Assembly (NCBI GenBank): GCA_025360125.1
Contig: JANYCU010000034.1
Span: 1-64,000 of the forward strand
DNA from: Armatimonadota bacterium
GTDB lineage: Bacteria; Armatimonadota; Fimbriimonadia; Fimbriimonadales; Fimbriimonadaceae
Direction: 5' to 3'
DNA length: 64,000 nt
The translations under genes and the position numbers were made by a program. The notes under the pieces are model-generated. The model saw only the letters and a program-made list of their open reading frames with translations, did no database searches and was not told the DNA's origin. This document shows, piece by piece, positions 35,571 through 45,229 of this stretch (positions within the stretch are counted from its first letter, which is position 1; each line of letters begins with the position of its first letter).

Positions 35571-36983
35571 TTAGAGCTTGTAATACTCTTCCCAACCCTT
35601 TCGCGGCGGAGCTCCTTTCAACAGCTCATTCGCGATCTTATTGTTCGTGATCTGCTTCTTGACCGGATCAAATTTCAGCTTTGCATTGAGTCGTTGAGCG
35701 ATGACCCCAAGCCCCATCGCTTGCGACAATGGCCCCGAAACCGCAAACCGAGAGCGACACTCCTCTTCGCCCCGAATGGCGCGAATAAGGTTCACATAAT
35801 GGTTCGAAGGACTCTTCATCACTTCCGGAAGCTTCAAATCTCGCGCTGCTTCTTTGTTAATAATCTCCAGAGTAGAAGCGTGTGATCCACCCTTAAACGT
35901 CAGCCCTTCGCCATAAATGACTTTGCCTGGGGCCAGAACTTTCGTATCCAGCTTGCCCGTCGTCGGCGGAGGAATATTCGGGTCCACAATGCTTCCCCCG
36001 AAACCCGGCGGAAGTGGCGGAAGGTTCTTTTGTCCGTCGTACCAAGTCAGCTCAACCGGGGGCATCGAACCTCGCTTCGGGAACCGAAATGCAATCGTCG
36101 ACTCTTGCGGGAAAATATACGGGCTGTGGCCATCAACATGGGTCAATTCGACCTCCGTCGGCAATCCGAGATGTAGGAACTCGTGCGCCGTATCAAAGAT
36201 ATGCGCGCCCCAATCACCCAGGGCTCCGTTGCCAAAATCGTACCAAGATCGCCAATCGCCATTCACATATTTGATATTGTACGGATGATCAACCGCAGTC
36301 GTCAGCCACACGTTCCAATCAAGGTATTCGGGCGGCATCAACGCCTTGAGGTAGCCGTCGACCACCATGCCGTGCCATCGCCGCGAGGCGTTCATGAACG
36401 ACGTAATCTTCGTGACGTTCTTGATAATCCCAGCCTCAGTCCACGCCTTGAACTGGAAGTAATTCGCCTCCGAGTGACCTTGATTACCCATCTGGCAGGC
36501 AACTTTATATTTCCGCTCCGCGGCCATCATTAGCTCAATTTGATAGAAACTCTGCCCCAGCGGCTTTTCGACGTAAACGTGCTTGCCAAGCGACATCGCC
36601 AGCATCGCAATCGCAAAGTGAGAATGGTCAGGAACCGCAATACAAACCGCATCAATCTCTTTACCCATCTGGTCAAACATCTTCCGGAAGTCTTGAAATT
36701 GCTTGGCGTCGGGGCATCGATTCAACGAATCGAGGGTTCGCTTTCCACCGATTTCTGTGTCGCAAAGCGCCACGATATTCACCAGTCCGGTCGCCATAAA
36801 GGCCTGTAGATCATCATTGCCACGGTTGCCAATACCAACGCAGGCAAGATTGATCTTTTCATTGGGCGAAGTCGGTCGATTTCGGCTAGTCGCGCCAAAA
36901 ACTCCGGTCGGCAAAAGGGCAAAACCGCCCGCCGCCAAGGCACCCTGAATGAAAGTTCTTCGGTCGAGTTGATTGGATTTCAT
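35571..36983 (-). CDS. Gfo/Idh/MocA-family oxidoreductase with Tat signal
   Basis: 470 residues. The N-terminus MKSNQLDRRTFIQGALAAGG is a twin-arginine signal, so the folded cofactor-bearing enzyme is exported. The Rossmann fold shows NLACVGIGNRGNDDLQAF, then VCIAVPDHSHF and HVYVEKPLGQSF (the EKP lysine). The C-terminal half is the usual open beta-sheet domain. Its ATG overlaps the stop of the DUF1080 gene by 4 nt. Gfo/Idh plus DUF1080 is a known pairing for 3-keto-glycoside chemistry: one oxidises a sugar, the other cleaves the 3-keto-disaccharide. Confidence 0.9.
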   Translation of the reverse strand: MKSNQLDRRTFIQGALAAGGFALLPTGVFGATSRNRPTSPNEKINLACVGIGNRGNDDLQAFMATGLVNIVALCDTEIGGKRTLDSLNRCPDAKQFQDFRKMFDQMGKEIDAVCIAVPDHSHFAIAMLAMSLGKHVYVEKPLGQSFYQIELMMAAERKYKVACQMGNQGHSEANYFQFKAWTEAGIIKNVTKITSFMNASRRWHGMVVDGYLKALMPPEYLDWNVWLTTAVDHPYNIKYVNGDWRSWYDFGNGALGDWGAHIFDTAHEFLHLGLPTEVELTHVDGHSPYIFPQESTIAFRFPKRGSMPPVELTWYDGQKNLPPLPPGFGGSIVDPNIPPPTTGKLDTKVLAPGKVIYGEGLTFKGGSHASTLEIINKEAARDLKLPEVMKSPSNHYVNLIRAIRGEEECRSRFAVSGPLSQAMGLGVIAQRLNAKLKFDPVKKQITNNKIANELLKGAPPRKGWEEYYKL

Positions 36984-38395
36984 GGCTTAATTTCTCGTAT
37001 CTTAACGTTCTTAAAGGAGACGCGGTCTCCGTGTTCCTGCAGCAGAATATGCCCTTCGGGCCATTCCCCGAAACCGGGAATAGACTTGTACTTGCTCTCC
37101 GCGACCAAATCGCGATAAGCGGCCGAACCGCGTTCGTATTCCAAAACCTTGATTCCATTAAGCCAATGCTCGACATGGCTACCTTGAACAAGGATTCGGG
37201 CGGTATTCCACGCTCCAACCGGATTCGTTCGTTTGGACTTAACTGCCGGAATTAAATCATAAAGTGATCCAACGGTTCGATCTCCATCACGACCAAGCTT
37301 CGCGTCTGGATGTTTTTCGTCATCCAAAATCTGAAACTCAAGGCCAATCGCCGAACCCGTGGTGGCTTTCTGGCCAGTCGTGGTGATTGGGTCAAGATTT
37401 GTTTGAGTGAAATACTTAATTCCGCTGTTTGCGCCTTCAGTGATCTTAAAATCAACCGTCAACTCAAATTGACGGTAATTCTTCACCGTAACGATGTCGC
37501 CTCCACCAGCCGACTCGGCGCCGCCACTCGAAAGTACAGTCAGCACCCCATCGCTGATCTCCCAACCCTTTGCGGGGAAGGTCTCCAATTTTGCTCCGCG
37601 CCACCCGCTCGAAGTCTTACCGTCCCATAGCAACTTCCACCCAGCCGCAGCTTCTTCGCGAGTCACAGTATTGTCCTTCGGCGTCATATCCGCAATCCGC
37701 ATATTGCGAAATCGAACCTGAGCCCCTTCCTTCGTCTTATCATTGCCAATGCCGTGAACCTGCAAACCAATAAATCCACGAGTAACGAAGGAATCTTGCA
37801 CATCGACACAGGCCTTGCCGTTCAACCATGTCTTGATCGAAGCACCTATCGCCTCAACCCGAATGTGGTTCCAATCTCCCTGCTTAAAAAGCTTGCGCCC
37901 AGCCTCGGTAAACGCCTTCCCATCGCCACCCAATGAGCCTGGAAAAAGCCAATCGCGTTGCCCTTCGTCATAGAGGCCAGCCGTCCACCAGCGGTCTCGC
38001 GTCGGCTCTGGGTCAATCTCGATTTGATATCCATGAACCCGCTTCGCCGGAATATCGATCGTTTTGCCCCGCCATGTGATTTGGGTTTTCTGATCAAAGC
38101 ATTCACTTCGAATCTGGACCCCAGAATTAAGCTTCGGGTCGACCTTAAAGTCGTATTCCAAAATGAAGTCGCTGTAAGTTCGCTCCGAGCAAAGAAAGCT
38201 GTTGGGAGTGTTGAGAACGCACGACCCGACCAACTCATTGCCGTCCATCGCATACGAAGCATTTCCACCCCGCTTCACCCATCCGGACAAGTCCTTCCCC
38301 GGCAAAAGGTTCACAAATCGTTGCGCAACCGCTACCTGAGAACCGAACATCAAACCGCAAAATGAAAAAAACAACAATCGACTCTTAACCATCAT
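36980..38395 (-). CDS. Secreted protein with two DUF1080 (3-keto-disaccharide hydrolase) domains
   Basis: 471 residues from ATG 38395 (a second ATG follows at 38392). Signal peptide MVKSRLLFFSFCGLMFGSQVAVAQ. Two tandem DUF1080 beta-jelly-roll domains: the first at about 25-225 (FVNLLGKDLSGW-like start, FILEYDFKV, GVQIRSE, WNHIRVEAIG), the second at about 245-470 (WKLLWDGKTSSGWRG, FELTVDFKITEGANSGIKYF, WNTARILVQGSHVEHWLNG). The family hydrolyses 3-ketoglycosides. Translationally coupled with the downstream oxidoreductase. A single-domain relative is at 63037. Confidence 0.88.
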   Translation of the reverse strand: MMVKSRLLFFSFCGLMFGSQVAVAQRFVNLLPGKDLSGWVKRGGNASYAMDGNELVGSCVLNTPNSFLCSERTYSDFILEYDFKVDPKLNSGVQIRSECFDQKTQITWRGKTIDIPAKRVHGYQIEIDPEPTRDRWWTAGLYDEGQRDWLFPGSLGGDGKAFTEAGRKLFKQGDWNHIRVEAIGASIKTWLNGKACVDVQDSFVTRGFIGLQVHGIGNDKTKEGAQVRFRNMRIADMTPKDNTVTREEAAAGWKLLWDGKTSSGWRGAKLETFPAKGWEISDGVLTVLSSGGAESAGGGDIVTVKNYRQFELTVDFKITEGANSGIKYFTQTNLDPITTTGQKATTGSAIGLEFQILDDEKHPDAKLGRDGDRTVGSLYDLIPAVKSKRTNPVGAWNTARILVQGSHVEHWLNGIKVLEYERGSAAYRDLVAESKYKSIPGFGEWPEGHILLQEHGDRVSFKNVKIREIKP

Positions 38396-38479
38396 CGCAA
38401 CCAACTTCGGGCAACCAACCCGGGGCACCCAGTTGGGCCAGTATACACCTGGTTTTACAGGCATAATGGCAATGAAATC

Positions 38480-39865
38480 TCAAGGAAAAACCCACAAAGT
38501 CGATGGAGAAATCCTTCGCGTATAAACCAGAATATCGTGGCTCGGAAGCGTCGGCGAAGCTTCTTCTGGATCCGTAAGGAACTTGGTCGGATCGAATAAC
38601 CATCCGAGTGAAGGTCGGTAGTAAGAAATCTTCCCCCACTTCTTGGTCGCTTCATCGGCGCCCCGGAAGTCAATGTAGAAGTTATCAAACCCGAGTCGAC
38701 CAAGAAACTCGCCGAGGTCGCCCTTTCGATCAGCATTTACCGGGACCTGAGGAATTGCCGCTTTCTGAAGATTCACGAGATCAGGAGCGTTTCCACCCGA
38801 GACCTTTGCGTGTATGACGCCCGTCGACCAAGTAAAGCCCACCGTCACGTAATCAGTCTTCATGGCTTGCTTCAAAACCCAACCCAGCGACGCATATCCG
38901 AGCTTCGTGTATTCGCCAGGAAGTTCCCCGTTAACATGCCCATCGTGAGCCCAAAGGCACGCTCTCTTAGTACCTATTCGCGCCAGAAGGTTGCTCGCCA
39001 TGAACCGATCTCGTCGACTCAAGTAATCCGGTTTGAGTTTGGAAAAGTCCTCAGGTTGGGGACCAAAACTAAACTCGAATGCATTAAACGCCTGCCAAGC
39101 GGTCGTCGCGGCATAGGCCGCTTCCTCGTATCCTGGTTCCTTTTTGAAATCGTCAATTCGCTTGATGATCGACTTTGCAGGTTCGGCAAACTTTGCATAG
39201 TCGTCTTTGCCGCAAGACTTCAACCAGGCCAAATAAGTCTTTCCCTGCTTATCCGATTCAAAAAGCGGAGCATAGAGTTTTGTGAACTGGTCAGTGGCCC
39301 TTCGATCCTTGCGCTTCAAAAAATCCAAAGCAACCTTGAGGTCCTTCGCGGGCAGCTGGCAGTCAACGCCGTAAATGTGAACCTTCTTCCCCGTCTGAAC
39401 TACATATCCACGAATCCACCCGATCAGCGATGCGAAGTCGTCCGTTTGCCAGATTTTGAACACGCCTTGGTTTCGGATCACATCGGCAAAATCGCCTTTT
39501 CCTTGATTGACGAAATCATCAAGGGCTTGCCCTGCACTGCGATTGATTTCAAAGACAACTTGGTCAAGTCCCTGGTCAGCAATGAGTCGCCGAATAACGT
39601 GCGACTTGAAGACTTGAGACTGGTGGTCACCATGCGTCGATTCTCCCAATCCAATCAGCCTCGCCGAAGCTAACTTACTCAGTAGCGGCTTCAGTTCCGC
39701 TTGGGTTGGAACATCAGTCGCAAATGGCGTCAACTGAGACTTAATCCAACTCGCCGCCCCCGGCTCAGCCGCCTCTCGAGCCGACAATGGCGACGGCTCA
39801 GGCCGTTGGGCGAGAACACTATTGGCGATCAGACTAAGTAGTATTAACACCGACTTGGCATTCAT
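38480..39865 (-). CDS. Secreted erythromycin-esterase family protein
   Basis: 461 residues. ATG 39865 is chosen because TACAAT ends 6 nt upstream and the protein then starts with signal peptide MNAKSVLILLSLIANSVLAQ. Family motifs: LIGLGESTHGDHQ (catalytic His/Glu region), VVFEINRSAGQALD, IYGVDCQ, RRDRFMASN and CLWAHDGHVN. Known relatives hydrolyse macrolide lactones, but many genomic members are not resistance enzymes; substrate here is unknown. Gene is monocistronic. Confidence 0.85.
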   Translation of the reverse strand: MNAKSVLILLSLIANSVLAQRPEPSPLSAREAAEPGAASWIKSQLTPFATDVPTQAELKPLLSKLASARLIGLGESTHGDHQSQVFKSHVIRRLIADQGLDQVVFEINRSAGQALDDFVNQGKGDFADVIRNQGVFKIWQTDDFASLIGWIRGYVVQTGKKVHIYGVDCQLPAKDLKVALDFLKRKDRRATDQFTKLYAPLFESDKQGKTYLAWLKSCGKDDYAKFAEPAKSIIKRIDDFKKEPGYEEAAYAATTAWQAFNAFEFSFGPQPEDFSKLKPDYLSRRDRFMASNLLARIGTKRACLWAHDGHVNGELPGEYTKLGYASLGWVLKQAMKTDYVTVGFTWSTGVIHAKVSGGNAPDLVNLQKAAIPQVPVNADRKGDLGEFLGRLGFDNFYIDFRGADEATKKWGKISYYRPSLGWLFDPTKFLTDPEEASPTLPSHDILVYTRRISPSTLWVFP

Positions 39866-39871
39866 GCGGTG

Positions 39872-39877
39872 ATTGTA
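39872..39877 (-). promoter_or_regulatory. TACAAT -10 box with TTGTGC at 17-nt spacing, leaderless-type
   Basis: Minus-strand TACAAT ends 6 nt before the ATG at 39865. TTGTGC stands exactly 17 nt upstream of it, the best -35/-10 pair seen in the window. Confidence 0.6.
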
Positions 39878-40001
39878 CTTGTACATCGATTTCAGCACAA
39901 GGTTTGTAGTTGAATGGCCATTTGCAACCCGACTTCAAGCTCAATTCAGGTTCGTTTCTCGCACAAACCGTTCGAATTCGGGTTTAATATAGACCGACCT
40001 C

Positions 40002-40077
<76 letters not shown>

Positions 40078-40081
40078 ACTT

Positions 40082-41686
40082 TTAATCGCTAGCTGACTGC
40101 CCAGTGACGATCGGAACATAACCGACTTTCAGACCTTTCGGCGGGGTCACCAGCAACGCTGGATCTAACGAAACAAGCCGCCCGTGCGTCGGCGGAGCCA
40201 TGTAGTTTCGATCCGACTTCCAAGCATAATGCAACTTCTCCACCATGGCCTGCAGCTTATTCTTCTTCGCCTCATCCCATTGGTACTGTTGGAAAGAAGG
40301 CTGATCAACAAATCGGTACCAAGAGTAAGTCACGACCGACCCATCCGCAAGCTTGACCTTAAATGGCCCCAACTTCGGACCAGGTTTTGCCCAAGCCCCA
40401 ATCGTCGATGAAGTGTAAGTTGCTCCCGTCCCGGCAAGCTTAAATTCTGCGGTCACCAGATTGGTTTCGGCTGGCACATCCGAGGCGGCAACCGCTTGGC
40501 GCTTATCCCCAACTTGCTTGTAATACTGAGGAAAGGTTCCGGTCGCCGTTGTACCGTCGCCAAACCACTGGAGGCCCCAAACATTACCCTCGAAAATCTT
40601 GGTATCGAATGCCTTTTCAACTCCTTCGATAGCCTTGCCATCCTGGTCATAGCGAGTCGTATTTGTCCTCAATTTGGGCTTGAACGCACTACCAGTTTGG
40701 AAGGTTCCCAAGCAAGCAGGACCGCCATCCCTCCAAGATTTGAAACCGTCATACAGAGCAGCTTTTGAATAATAAGTCACATCCTGGACAAGAATTGCGC
40801 GGCCCGATGCATCGACCGGGAACTGAAGCTTTGGTAGCTTCGAATACGTCGTACCCTTGGCATCCGTGCTGTCGAACCGAGGAACCGTATTGATCTCCAT
40901 CGCCCCGCCACCCATGATTCCAGGGCGAGCGTCTAAGCCACGACCATAGAGATAGGGATAGTTGAAAATCTTGCCAATCTTGCTCCACGTTTCAGGAATG
41001 TAGTAAGCGATTGGCCCTTTGAAGTTCGCCGAAGAAAGGAAGCAGGTCCAGCTCTGATCGCCCGTCGGAGGATCTCCTGCCGTAGGGTCAGTAAAAGGAA
41101 GCGACATCCAGCTATAACCCAAAAACTCGCCGTTGGGCTTGCCCTGGAAAGGTAACCCATCGGGCGGAATCAGGAGTCGGTTGCTGAGTTGGGCAATGCC
41201 CAGTTGATTGTCGGGCAACGCCTTATTGCTATAAAAGAACGACCAACCAGGTGAGCCGACCTCATAGTCGTAACACTGGGGCGTTCCGTTCATGCTGAAT
41301 TTCGGCGGCCCATAGCGGAAGTGGTTGCCCGCCCAATACCCAAGACCGCCTTCAACCGTCTGAAAAACCGAACTCCATGTCGGCCCCCGCTCTTTCCATT
41401 TGCGCGCCAAAGTTCCTTCTGGCGCTAAGGGCGTATCCTTATCGTCAGAATTGTCTGGTTGAATCCACGAGCCTGGCAAACCAATCTGAAATCCGGCAAG
41501 AGGCTTATCGGTGAGCGGCCAAACCGCGGCATAGAATCCCATTCCCGCCGTAAAGTCTCCACTTTTCGGCAATGGCTCATGGCTAAAACCGATGTAACCG
41601 TGAAGACCCTGACCATGCGAGGTCACTTGACCCTGAACTGGGTTCGACTGGGAAGTAAGCAAAGTAAATGCTGCAAACAAGATCAT
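40082..41686 (-). CDS. Secreted protein of unknown function, paralog of 45535-47040
   Basis: 534 residues with a signal peptide (MILFAAFTLLTSQSNPVQG). Rich in Trp, Tyr, Gly and Pro, beta-type. It aligns along most of its length with the protein encoded at 45535; shared blocks include EGGLGYW, an N/S-x-x-NFKGPxAyyxP block, DGSVVTYSWYRFVDQP, APPTHGRLVSLDPALLVTPP and a VGYVPI end. No domain recognised. A true Shine-Dalgarno AAGGAG (41694-41699) precedes the ATG by 7 nt, unlike the many leaderless genes around it. Confidence 0.65.
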   Translation of the reverse strand: MILFAAFTLLTSQSNPVQGQVTSHGQGLHGYIGFSHEPLPKSGDFTAGMGFYAAVWPLTDKPLAGFQIGLPGSWIQPDNSDDKDTPLAPEGTLARKWKERGPTWSSVFQTVEGGLGYWAGNHFRYGPPKFSMNGTPQCYDYEVGSPGWSFFYSNKALPDNQLGIAQLSNRLLIPPDGLPFQGKPNGEFLGYSWMSLPFTDPTAGDPPTGDQSWTCFLSSANFKGPIAYYIPETWSKIGKIFNYPYLYGRGLDARPGIMGGGAMEINTVPRFDSTDAKGTTYSKLPKLQFPVDASGRAILVQDVTYYSKAALYDGFKSWRDGGPACLGTFQTGSAFKPKLRTNTTRYDQDGKAIEGVEKAFDTKIFEGNVWGLQWFGDGTTATGTFPQYYKQVGDKRQAVAASDVPAETNLVTAEFKLAGTGATYTSSTIGAWAKPGPKLGPFKVKLADGSVVTYSWYRFVDQPSFQQYQWDEAKKNKLQAMVEKLHYAWKSDRNYMAPPTHGRLVSLDPALLVTPPKGLKVGYVPIVTGQSASD

Positions 41687-41787
41687 AATTGGACTCCTTC
41701 ACGTTACCCAAACGGATTCTTGGATTGGGTTCGGACTGATTAGGACTGAGCGGGCTGGGCAAATGAAATTTTTGGTAACCTCAATCG

Positions 41788-42327
41788 ATGGCGTCCAACC
41801 GAGAACTGCGACCATTCAGGCTGGAAACCTTTTCATTCTGGTGCGCAAAGCAAATGTTGGATCGCCATCCTGAATGGTTGCCGTTCGTAGATTCAGATGA
41901 ACATGAACAAGACGGCCTAACCGTTCGAACACTGGCAATTCGCCTACCGTCCCAGAACCCACGAATTCCTGAGCCACTTTCGATCACGGTTGACCTAGGC
42001 AAGATTATTACTGTGTCTTGGTTTCCGATGCAGGGCACAAAAGTGTGGGAATATGACTTTATTATGTTCATGCAGGGAATTACCAACAGGGGCCCAAACT
42101 GGGTAAACGATGAGTCGGGCATTGACATGGTTGTGGATTTCATTGAGAAGTTTTTGAACGAAGATATTGCCGCGATCTATAAAGGCGACGGTCCAATTAG
42201 ATTCGACGCATACGGAATTGTTTCTGCGCAGGAAGTTCGGGAAAGAACCTTCAAACCAGGCAAAGCAAGAACAGAAATTCGCTCTTGGATTGGAACCCTC
42301 GACACTTCACTCTCATGCAACGACTAG
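41788..42327 (+). CDS. Conserved-looking cytoplasmic protein of unknown function
   Basis: 179 residues, no signal peptide. Mixed alpha/beta with several Trp/Phe residues (FSFWCAKQMLDRHPEWLPFV, ITVSWFPMQGTKVWEYDF, SGIDMVVDFIEKFLNEDI). The long acidic/aromatic pattern resembles immunity-type or SMI1-like small proteins, but I cannot name a family. TAACCT at 41776-41781 ends 6 nt before the ATG. The next gene's open frame overlaps its end, but the true start there is downstream. Confidence 0.6.
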   Translation: MASNRELRPFRLETFSFWCAKQMLDRHPEWLPFVDSDEHEQDGLTVRTLAIRLPSQNPRIPEPLSITVDLGKIITVSWFPMQGTKVWEYDFIMFMQGITNRGPNWVNDESGIDMVVDFIEKFLNEDIAAIYKGDGPIRFDAYGIVSAQEVRERTFKPGKARTEIRSWIGTLDTSLSCND

Positions 42328-42407
42328 CAGTCGAAAAACTTAAAGGGCAGCCTCTTGGCATAAACCCAACGAACAACAAGAAGGCTAAAACGAAATCGAA
42401 AATTTTG

Positions 42408-42413
42408 TACAAT
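42408..42413 (+). promoter_or_regulatory. TACAAT -10 box, leaderless-type
   Basis: Ends 6 nt before the ATG at 42420. It sets the start at the signal peptide rather than 45 codons upstream. Confidence 0.55.
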
Positions 42414-42419
42414 GGAAAT

Positions 42420-43307
42420 ATGACGGCCCTACTCGCGTTGCTTCCGATGTTACTCCCCGCTCAAGTGACACGCGCCCAAGATGATCCACTGCATGTAAGC
42501 GGTGCGGATGCCTTTGTCGAAATCGATGCGGGTGGTGACGGCCTCCGAAATGACAGCGTCGTGTACGCCGACGTAATCTTCAAGAATGGAATGCGGTCGC
42601 AAACCACCTTTACTCACGGAATCGCCGACAATGGGAAAGGTCGAATGAAACTTCCTACCCCTTGGATTGGTCCGAGCTCAAGAATCGCTTACGTCAACTT
42701 GACCCTCACCGGAAAGCGAGGAGGAACCGAGGGAACCGACGATTTCGACATCAAAACGGTGAAAGTCGTTATTCGGCCGCGCTCCGGAGGCGAACTCGTG
42801 ATGTATCGAAAAAACAACATCAACGTCCGCCTGCATGGCGTCGGTAGCTGGACTTCCAACCTCATCGAGCCAATGACCGTAACGCCGATGTTTGACATCG
42901 AAAACAACGTCTACGCCGACATCTACACCGGAGAGCAACCGCTCCGCGGCGGAACCATGGAACTCGGCCTCGCGGTGAACGGGACTTATGTTTGGGGGCA
43001 ATCTGGCCGAAATCTGCGAGCCGAACCCCTGAGTCATATTCGAGTCGGGTTCTTGTTCCCCGCCGTGGTCCACTTGTCTCAGGTTAAGGAAATCGAGTTG
43101 AGGCAAATGGGTCGAGGGTTTAAAAGATTTGGTATCAACGGACTATCCATTTTCACGAATCGGACTGCGGAAAGAGTTCCTTATCCCATCGAAACCGAGC
43201 TCATCCACTCGCTGAATACGAACTTCGATATGTCGCCCGGAAAGACTTGGGTCAGCAGCCGAGTCACGATCAACCCGCCAGAATTCACGACAAAGGGCGG
43301 CGGCTAG
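42420..43307 (+). CDS. Exported protein of unknown function
   Basis: 295 residues with signal peptide MTALLALLPMLLPAQVTRAQ. The mature protein is beta-rich with Asp/Gly turns near the N-terminus (GADAFVEIDAGGDGLRNDS) and repeated R-x-V/I-x-V strands, suggesting one or two beta-sandwich domains. No family recognised. The open frame begins at 42285 inside the previous gene, but the TACAAT box at 42408 marks the real start. Confidence 0.6.
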   Translation: MTALLALLPMLLPAQVTRAQDDPLHVSGADAFVEIDAGGDGLRNDSVVYADVIFKNGMRSQTTFTHGIADNGKGRMKLPTPWIGPSSRIAYVNLTLTGKRGGTEGTDDFDIKTVKVVIRPRSGGELVMYRKNNINVRLHGVGSWTSNLIEPMTVTPMFDIENNVYADIYTGEQPLRGGTMELGLAVNGTYVWGQSGRNLRAEPLSHIRVGFLFPAVVHLSQVKEIELRQMGRGFKRFGINGLSIFTNRTAERVPYPIETELIHSLNTNFDMSPGKTWVSSRVTINPPEFTTKGGG

Positions 43308-43328
43308 GCAGACTGTCGGGATTAACTT

Positions 43329-43838
43329 TCAGGCAAATTCAGCCCAACGACAAAGGCTCTCGATTGCATCGCAAAGACTCTTTGGCCAATCCTCTGGAAG
43401 CCCATTTTCCCATTCAAGCGTGGGGTGATTACCGATTTGGAATTCGAACGATGTTCCATCGAGGAAAATACCTCTGTCTTCCCAATCCGTGGGAATATCT
43501 ATCGGCTCAAAAGCATCCAAGATTTGACGAATCGCAGATTCCGATTTTTCCAATCGCACCGAAGAAAGGGTCGCCACAAATGGTCGCGGATGCCGTAATC
43601 GCACTAGCCAGTCCTGAAAGCCAAGCGAATCCTGACTAGAATGCCACGTTGTTCGATAAGCCGACAAAGTCCCATCGGTTTCTAATAGATCAAGGCACCA
43701 TGAATCATGAAATGACGGCATTGCGAGCAGTTGCAAGAGGGGTTTATGCTTAGGCTGCAGAATATGGCCACGAGTTCGCAAATGCTCCCAGGTACGACTC
43801 CGTAGATCGATCCATTCCTGCAGAAGTTGAGGTTCCAT
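43329..43838 (-). CDS. Hypothetical cytoplasmic protein (169 aa)
   Basis: ATG 43838 chosen: GATAAT ends 7 nt upstream, and the 16-codon upstream extension overlaps the GNAT gene. Composition is Trp/Leu-rich with MPSFHDSWCLDLL and DWEDRGIFLDGTSFEFQIG, reminiscent of SMI1/KNR4-type proteins, though the signature is not convincing. Follows the GNAT and SDR genes on the same strand with 8-nt gaps, so co-transcription is likely. Confidence 0.55.
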   Translation of the reverse strand: MEPQLLQEWIDLRSRTWEHLRTRGHILQPKHKPLLQLLAMPSFHDSWCLDLLETDGTLSAYRTTWHSSQDSLGFQDWLVRLRHPRPFVATLSSVRLEKSESAIRQILDAFEPIDIPTDWEDRGIFLDGTSFEFQIGNHPTLEWENGLPEDWPKSLCDAIESLCRWAEFA

Positions 43839-43846
43839 TGCTGAGA

Positions 43847-44422
43847 TTATCTCGAAATTGGGACGACAACCTTTCTCACGACCCATTGAGTCTTGCCGAT
43901 CAGTCGAACCCGTTCAAATCCAAGCCGCTCGAACATCGCCAGGGTTCCGCCGTGCAAAAAGGAGGACGACGTCTTCATTCCCTCAACGTCGTACGGATAC
44001 GCCTCAACCACCCCTCCGCCAAGACTCGCAATTTGTTCCAAAGCACTGGTAAGCGCGATATTCGCCACGCCCTTTTTTCGATGCTTTTTACCGACATAGA
44101 AGCAAGGAATTCGCCACTCGGGCAAATGGTCCAAACTCGCTTCGTAGTTTTTTCGATTCTTGATATTCGGTAAATCGTCGGTTCGACCAAATTGGCACCA
44201 ACCAACCGCTTCGTCACCCTCAAAAACCAGGGCCGCCAACGCTTTCCCTTCGTGAACAAATCGCTCTTTTGTCTCGCGGTACGGTTTGCACTGTCCTTTC
44301 GGCCCATTCGGATCTAAGTGAAAGCCAATGCACCAGCATCCGCCCCACACTCCACCTTCGCCCTCGACGAGGCGAGCAAACGCGGGCCAAGTCGTGTCAT
44401 CAAGTGGCCTCACTGTAAGCAT
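43847..44422 (-). CDS. GNAT-family N-acetyltransferase
   Basis: 191 residues. Beginning MLTVRPLDDTTWPAFARLVE and containing GGCWCIGFH, AVGWCQFGRTDDLP and an acetyl-CoA-binding segment VGKKHRKKGVANIALTSALEQI (Q/R-x-x-G-x-A loop), ending in a typical MFERLGFERVRLIGKTQWVVRK. Substrate unknown. TAAACT ends 5 nt before the ATG. Middle gene of a likely SDR-GNAT-hypothetical cluster. Confidence 0.8.
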   Translation of the reverse strand: MLTVRPLDDTTWPAFARLVEGEGGVWGGCWCIGFHLDPNGPKGQCKPYRETKERFVHEGKALAALVFEGDEAVGWCQFGRTDDLPNIKNRKNYEASLDHLPEWRIPCFYVGKKHRKKGVANIALTSALEQIASLGGGVVEAYPYDVEGMKTSSSFLHGGTLAMFERLGFERVRLIGKTQWVVRKVVVPISR

Positions 44423-44430
44423 GGCTCAGT

Positions 44431-45153
44431 TTATTGCCCAGCGAGCTTTCGAAGGTTGTCGTTCGCGAAATATTGTGCTTCGCCATGTTCAATCGCTTGA
44501 ACAATTAACTCAGCCACAAATTCAGGAGTGTCTCCGTCGGCGTAGCTTGCCGCTGGTCCGCCACCATCATCATTGACCATCCGGTTTTTGCCAAAGTTCG
44601 TCGCGGTAATGAATGGATAAACCTCGCTGACCACAATGCCGTCCTTCTCGAGTTCGGCGCGGGCAGTCATACTGATTCCCAGAAGGGCTCGTTTTGACGA
44701 TGAATAGACGCCGTACGACGGAATCGTCATGAACGCCGTCCCCGAATTGATATTCACAATCGACCCCGCACCCTGCGTTCGCATAATCGGGATCACGCCC
44801 TGCATCGCAACGATGGGAGCGAGCACATTCAGGTGATAGATCTCATCGAAAATCTTCGGATCAATATCTTCGATAGTCGACCCGTAACTACAGCCTGCAT
44901 TATTGATCAGTCCGTCGATCTGGCCAAAATGGCTGTGAACCTGAGCGATGGCGGCGCGAACAGCTATGAAATCGGTCATATCAACCGTGATCGGAAGACT
45001 TCCAGGCAGTTCTTTGGCAATGTCACCCAATACCTCAGTACTTCGAGCCAAGAGGGCGATCTTGCCTCCATTAGCGGTCAGGGCTTGAGCAGTAGCAAGG
45101 CCAATGCCCATCGACGCGCCTGTGACAATAAATACTCGATCTTGAATCTGCAT
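44431..45153 (-). CDS. Short-chain dehydrogenase/reductase
   Basis: 240 residues, classical SDR: cofactor loop TGASMGIGLA near the N-terminus, NNAG at about 87, catalytic Ser in NINSGTAF and Tyr/Lys in YGVYSSSKRA. A basic residue after the first strand (LLARS) points to NADP(H). Substrate unknown. TAGATA lies 7 nt before the ATG. First gene of the cluster with the acetyltransferase. Confidence 0.87.
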   Translation of the reverse strand: MQIQDRVFIVTGASMGIGLATAQALTANGGKIALLARSTEVLGDIAKELPGSLPITVDMTDFIAVRAAIAQVHSHFGQIDGLINNAGCSYGSTIEDIDPKIFDEIYHLNVLAPIVAMQGVIPIMRTQGAGSIVNINSGTAFMTIPSYGVYSSSKRALLGISMTARAELEKDGIVVSEVYPFITATNFGKNRMVNDDGGGPAASYADGDTPEFVAELIVQAIEHGEAQYFANDNLRKLAGQ

Positions 45154-45229
45154 GAGGAAATATCTACTACGTCAGAAAACAAAAATTGTGAACAAACGGA
45201 AGCCTAGGTCGTCAAACAAAATTACAACT

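Noticed and set aside
38480-39865. Erythromycin resistance gene
   Set aside because: The family is mostly made of secreted proteins of unknown function; nothing in the context (no mobile element, no other resistance gene) supports drug resistance.
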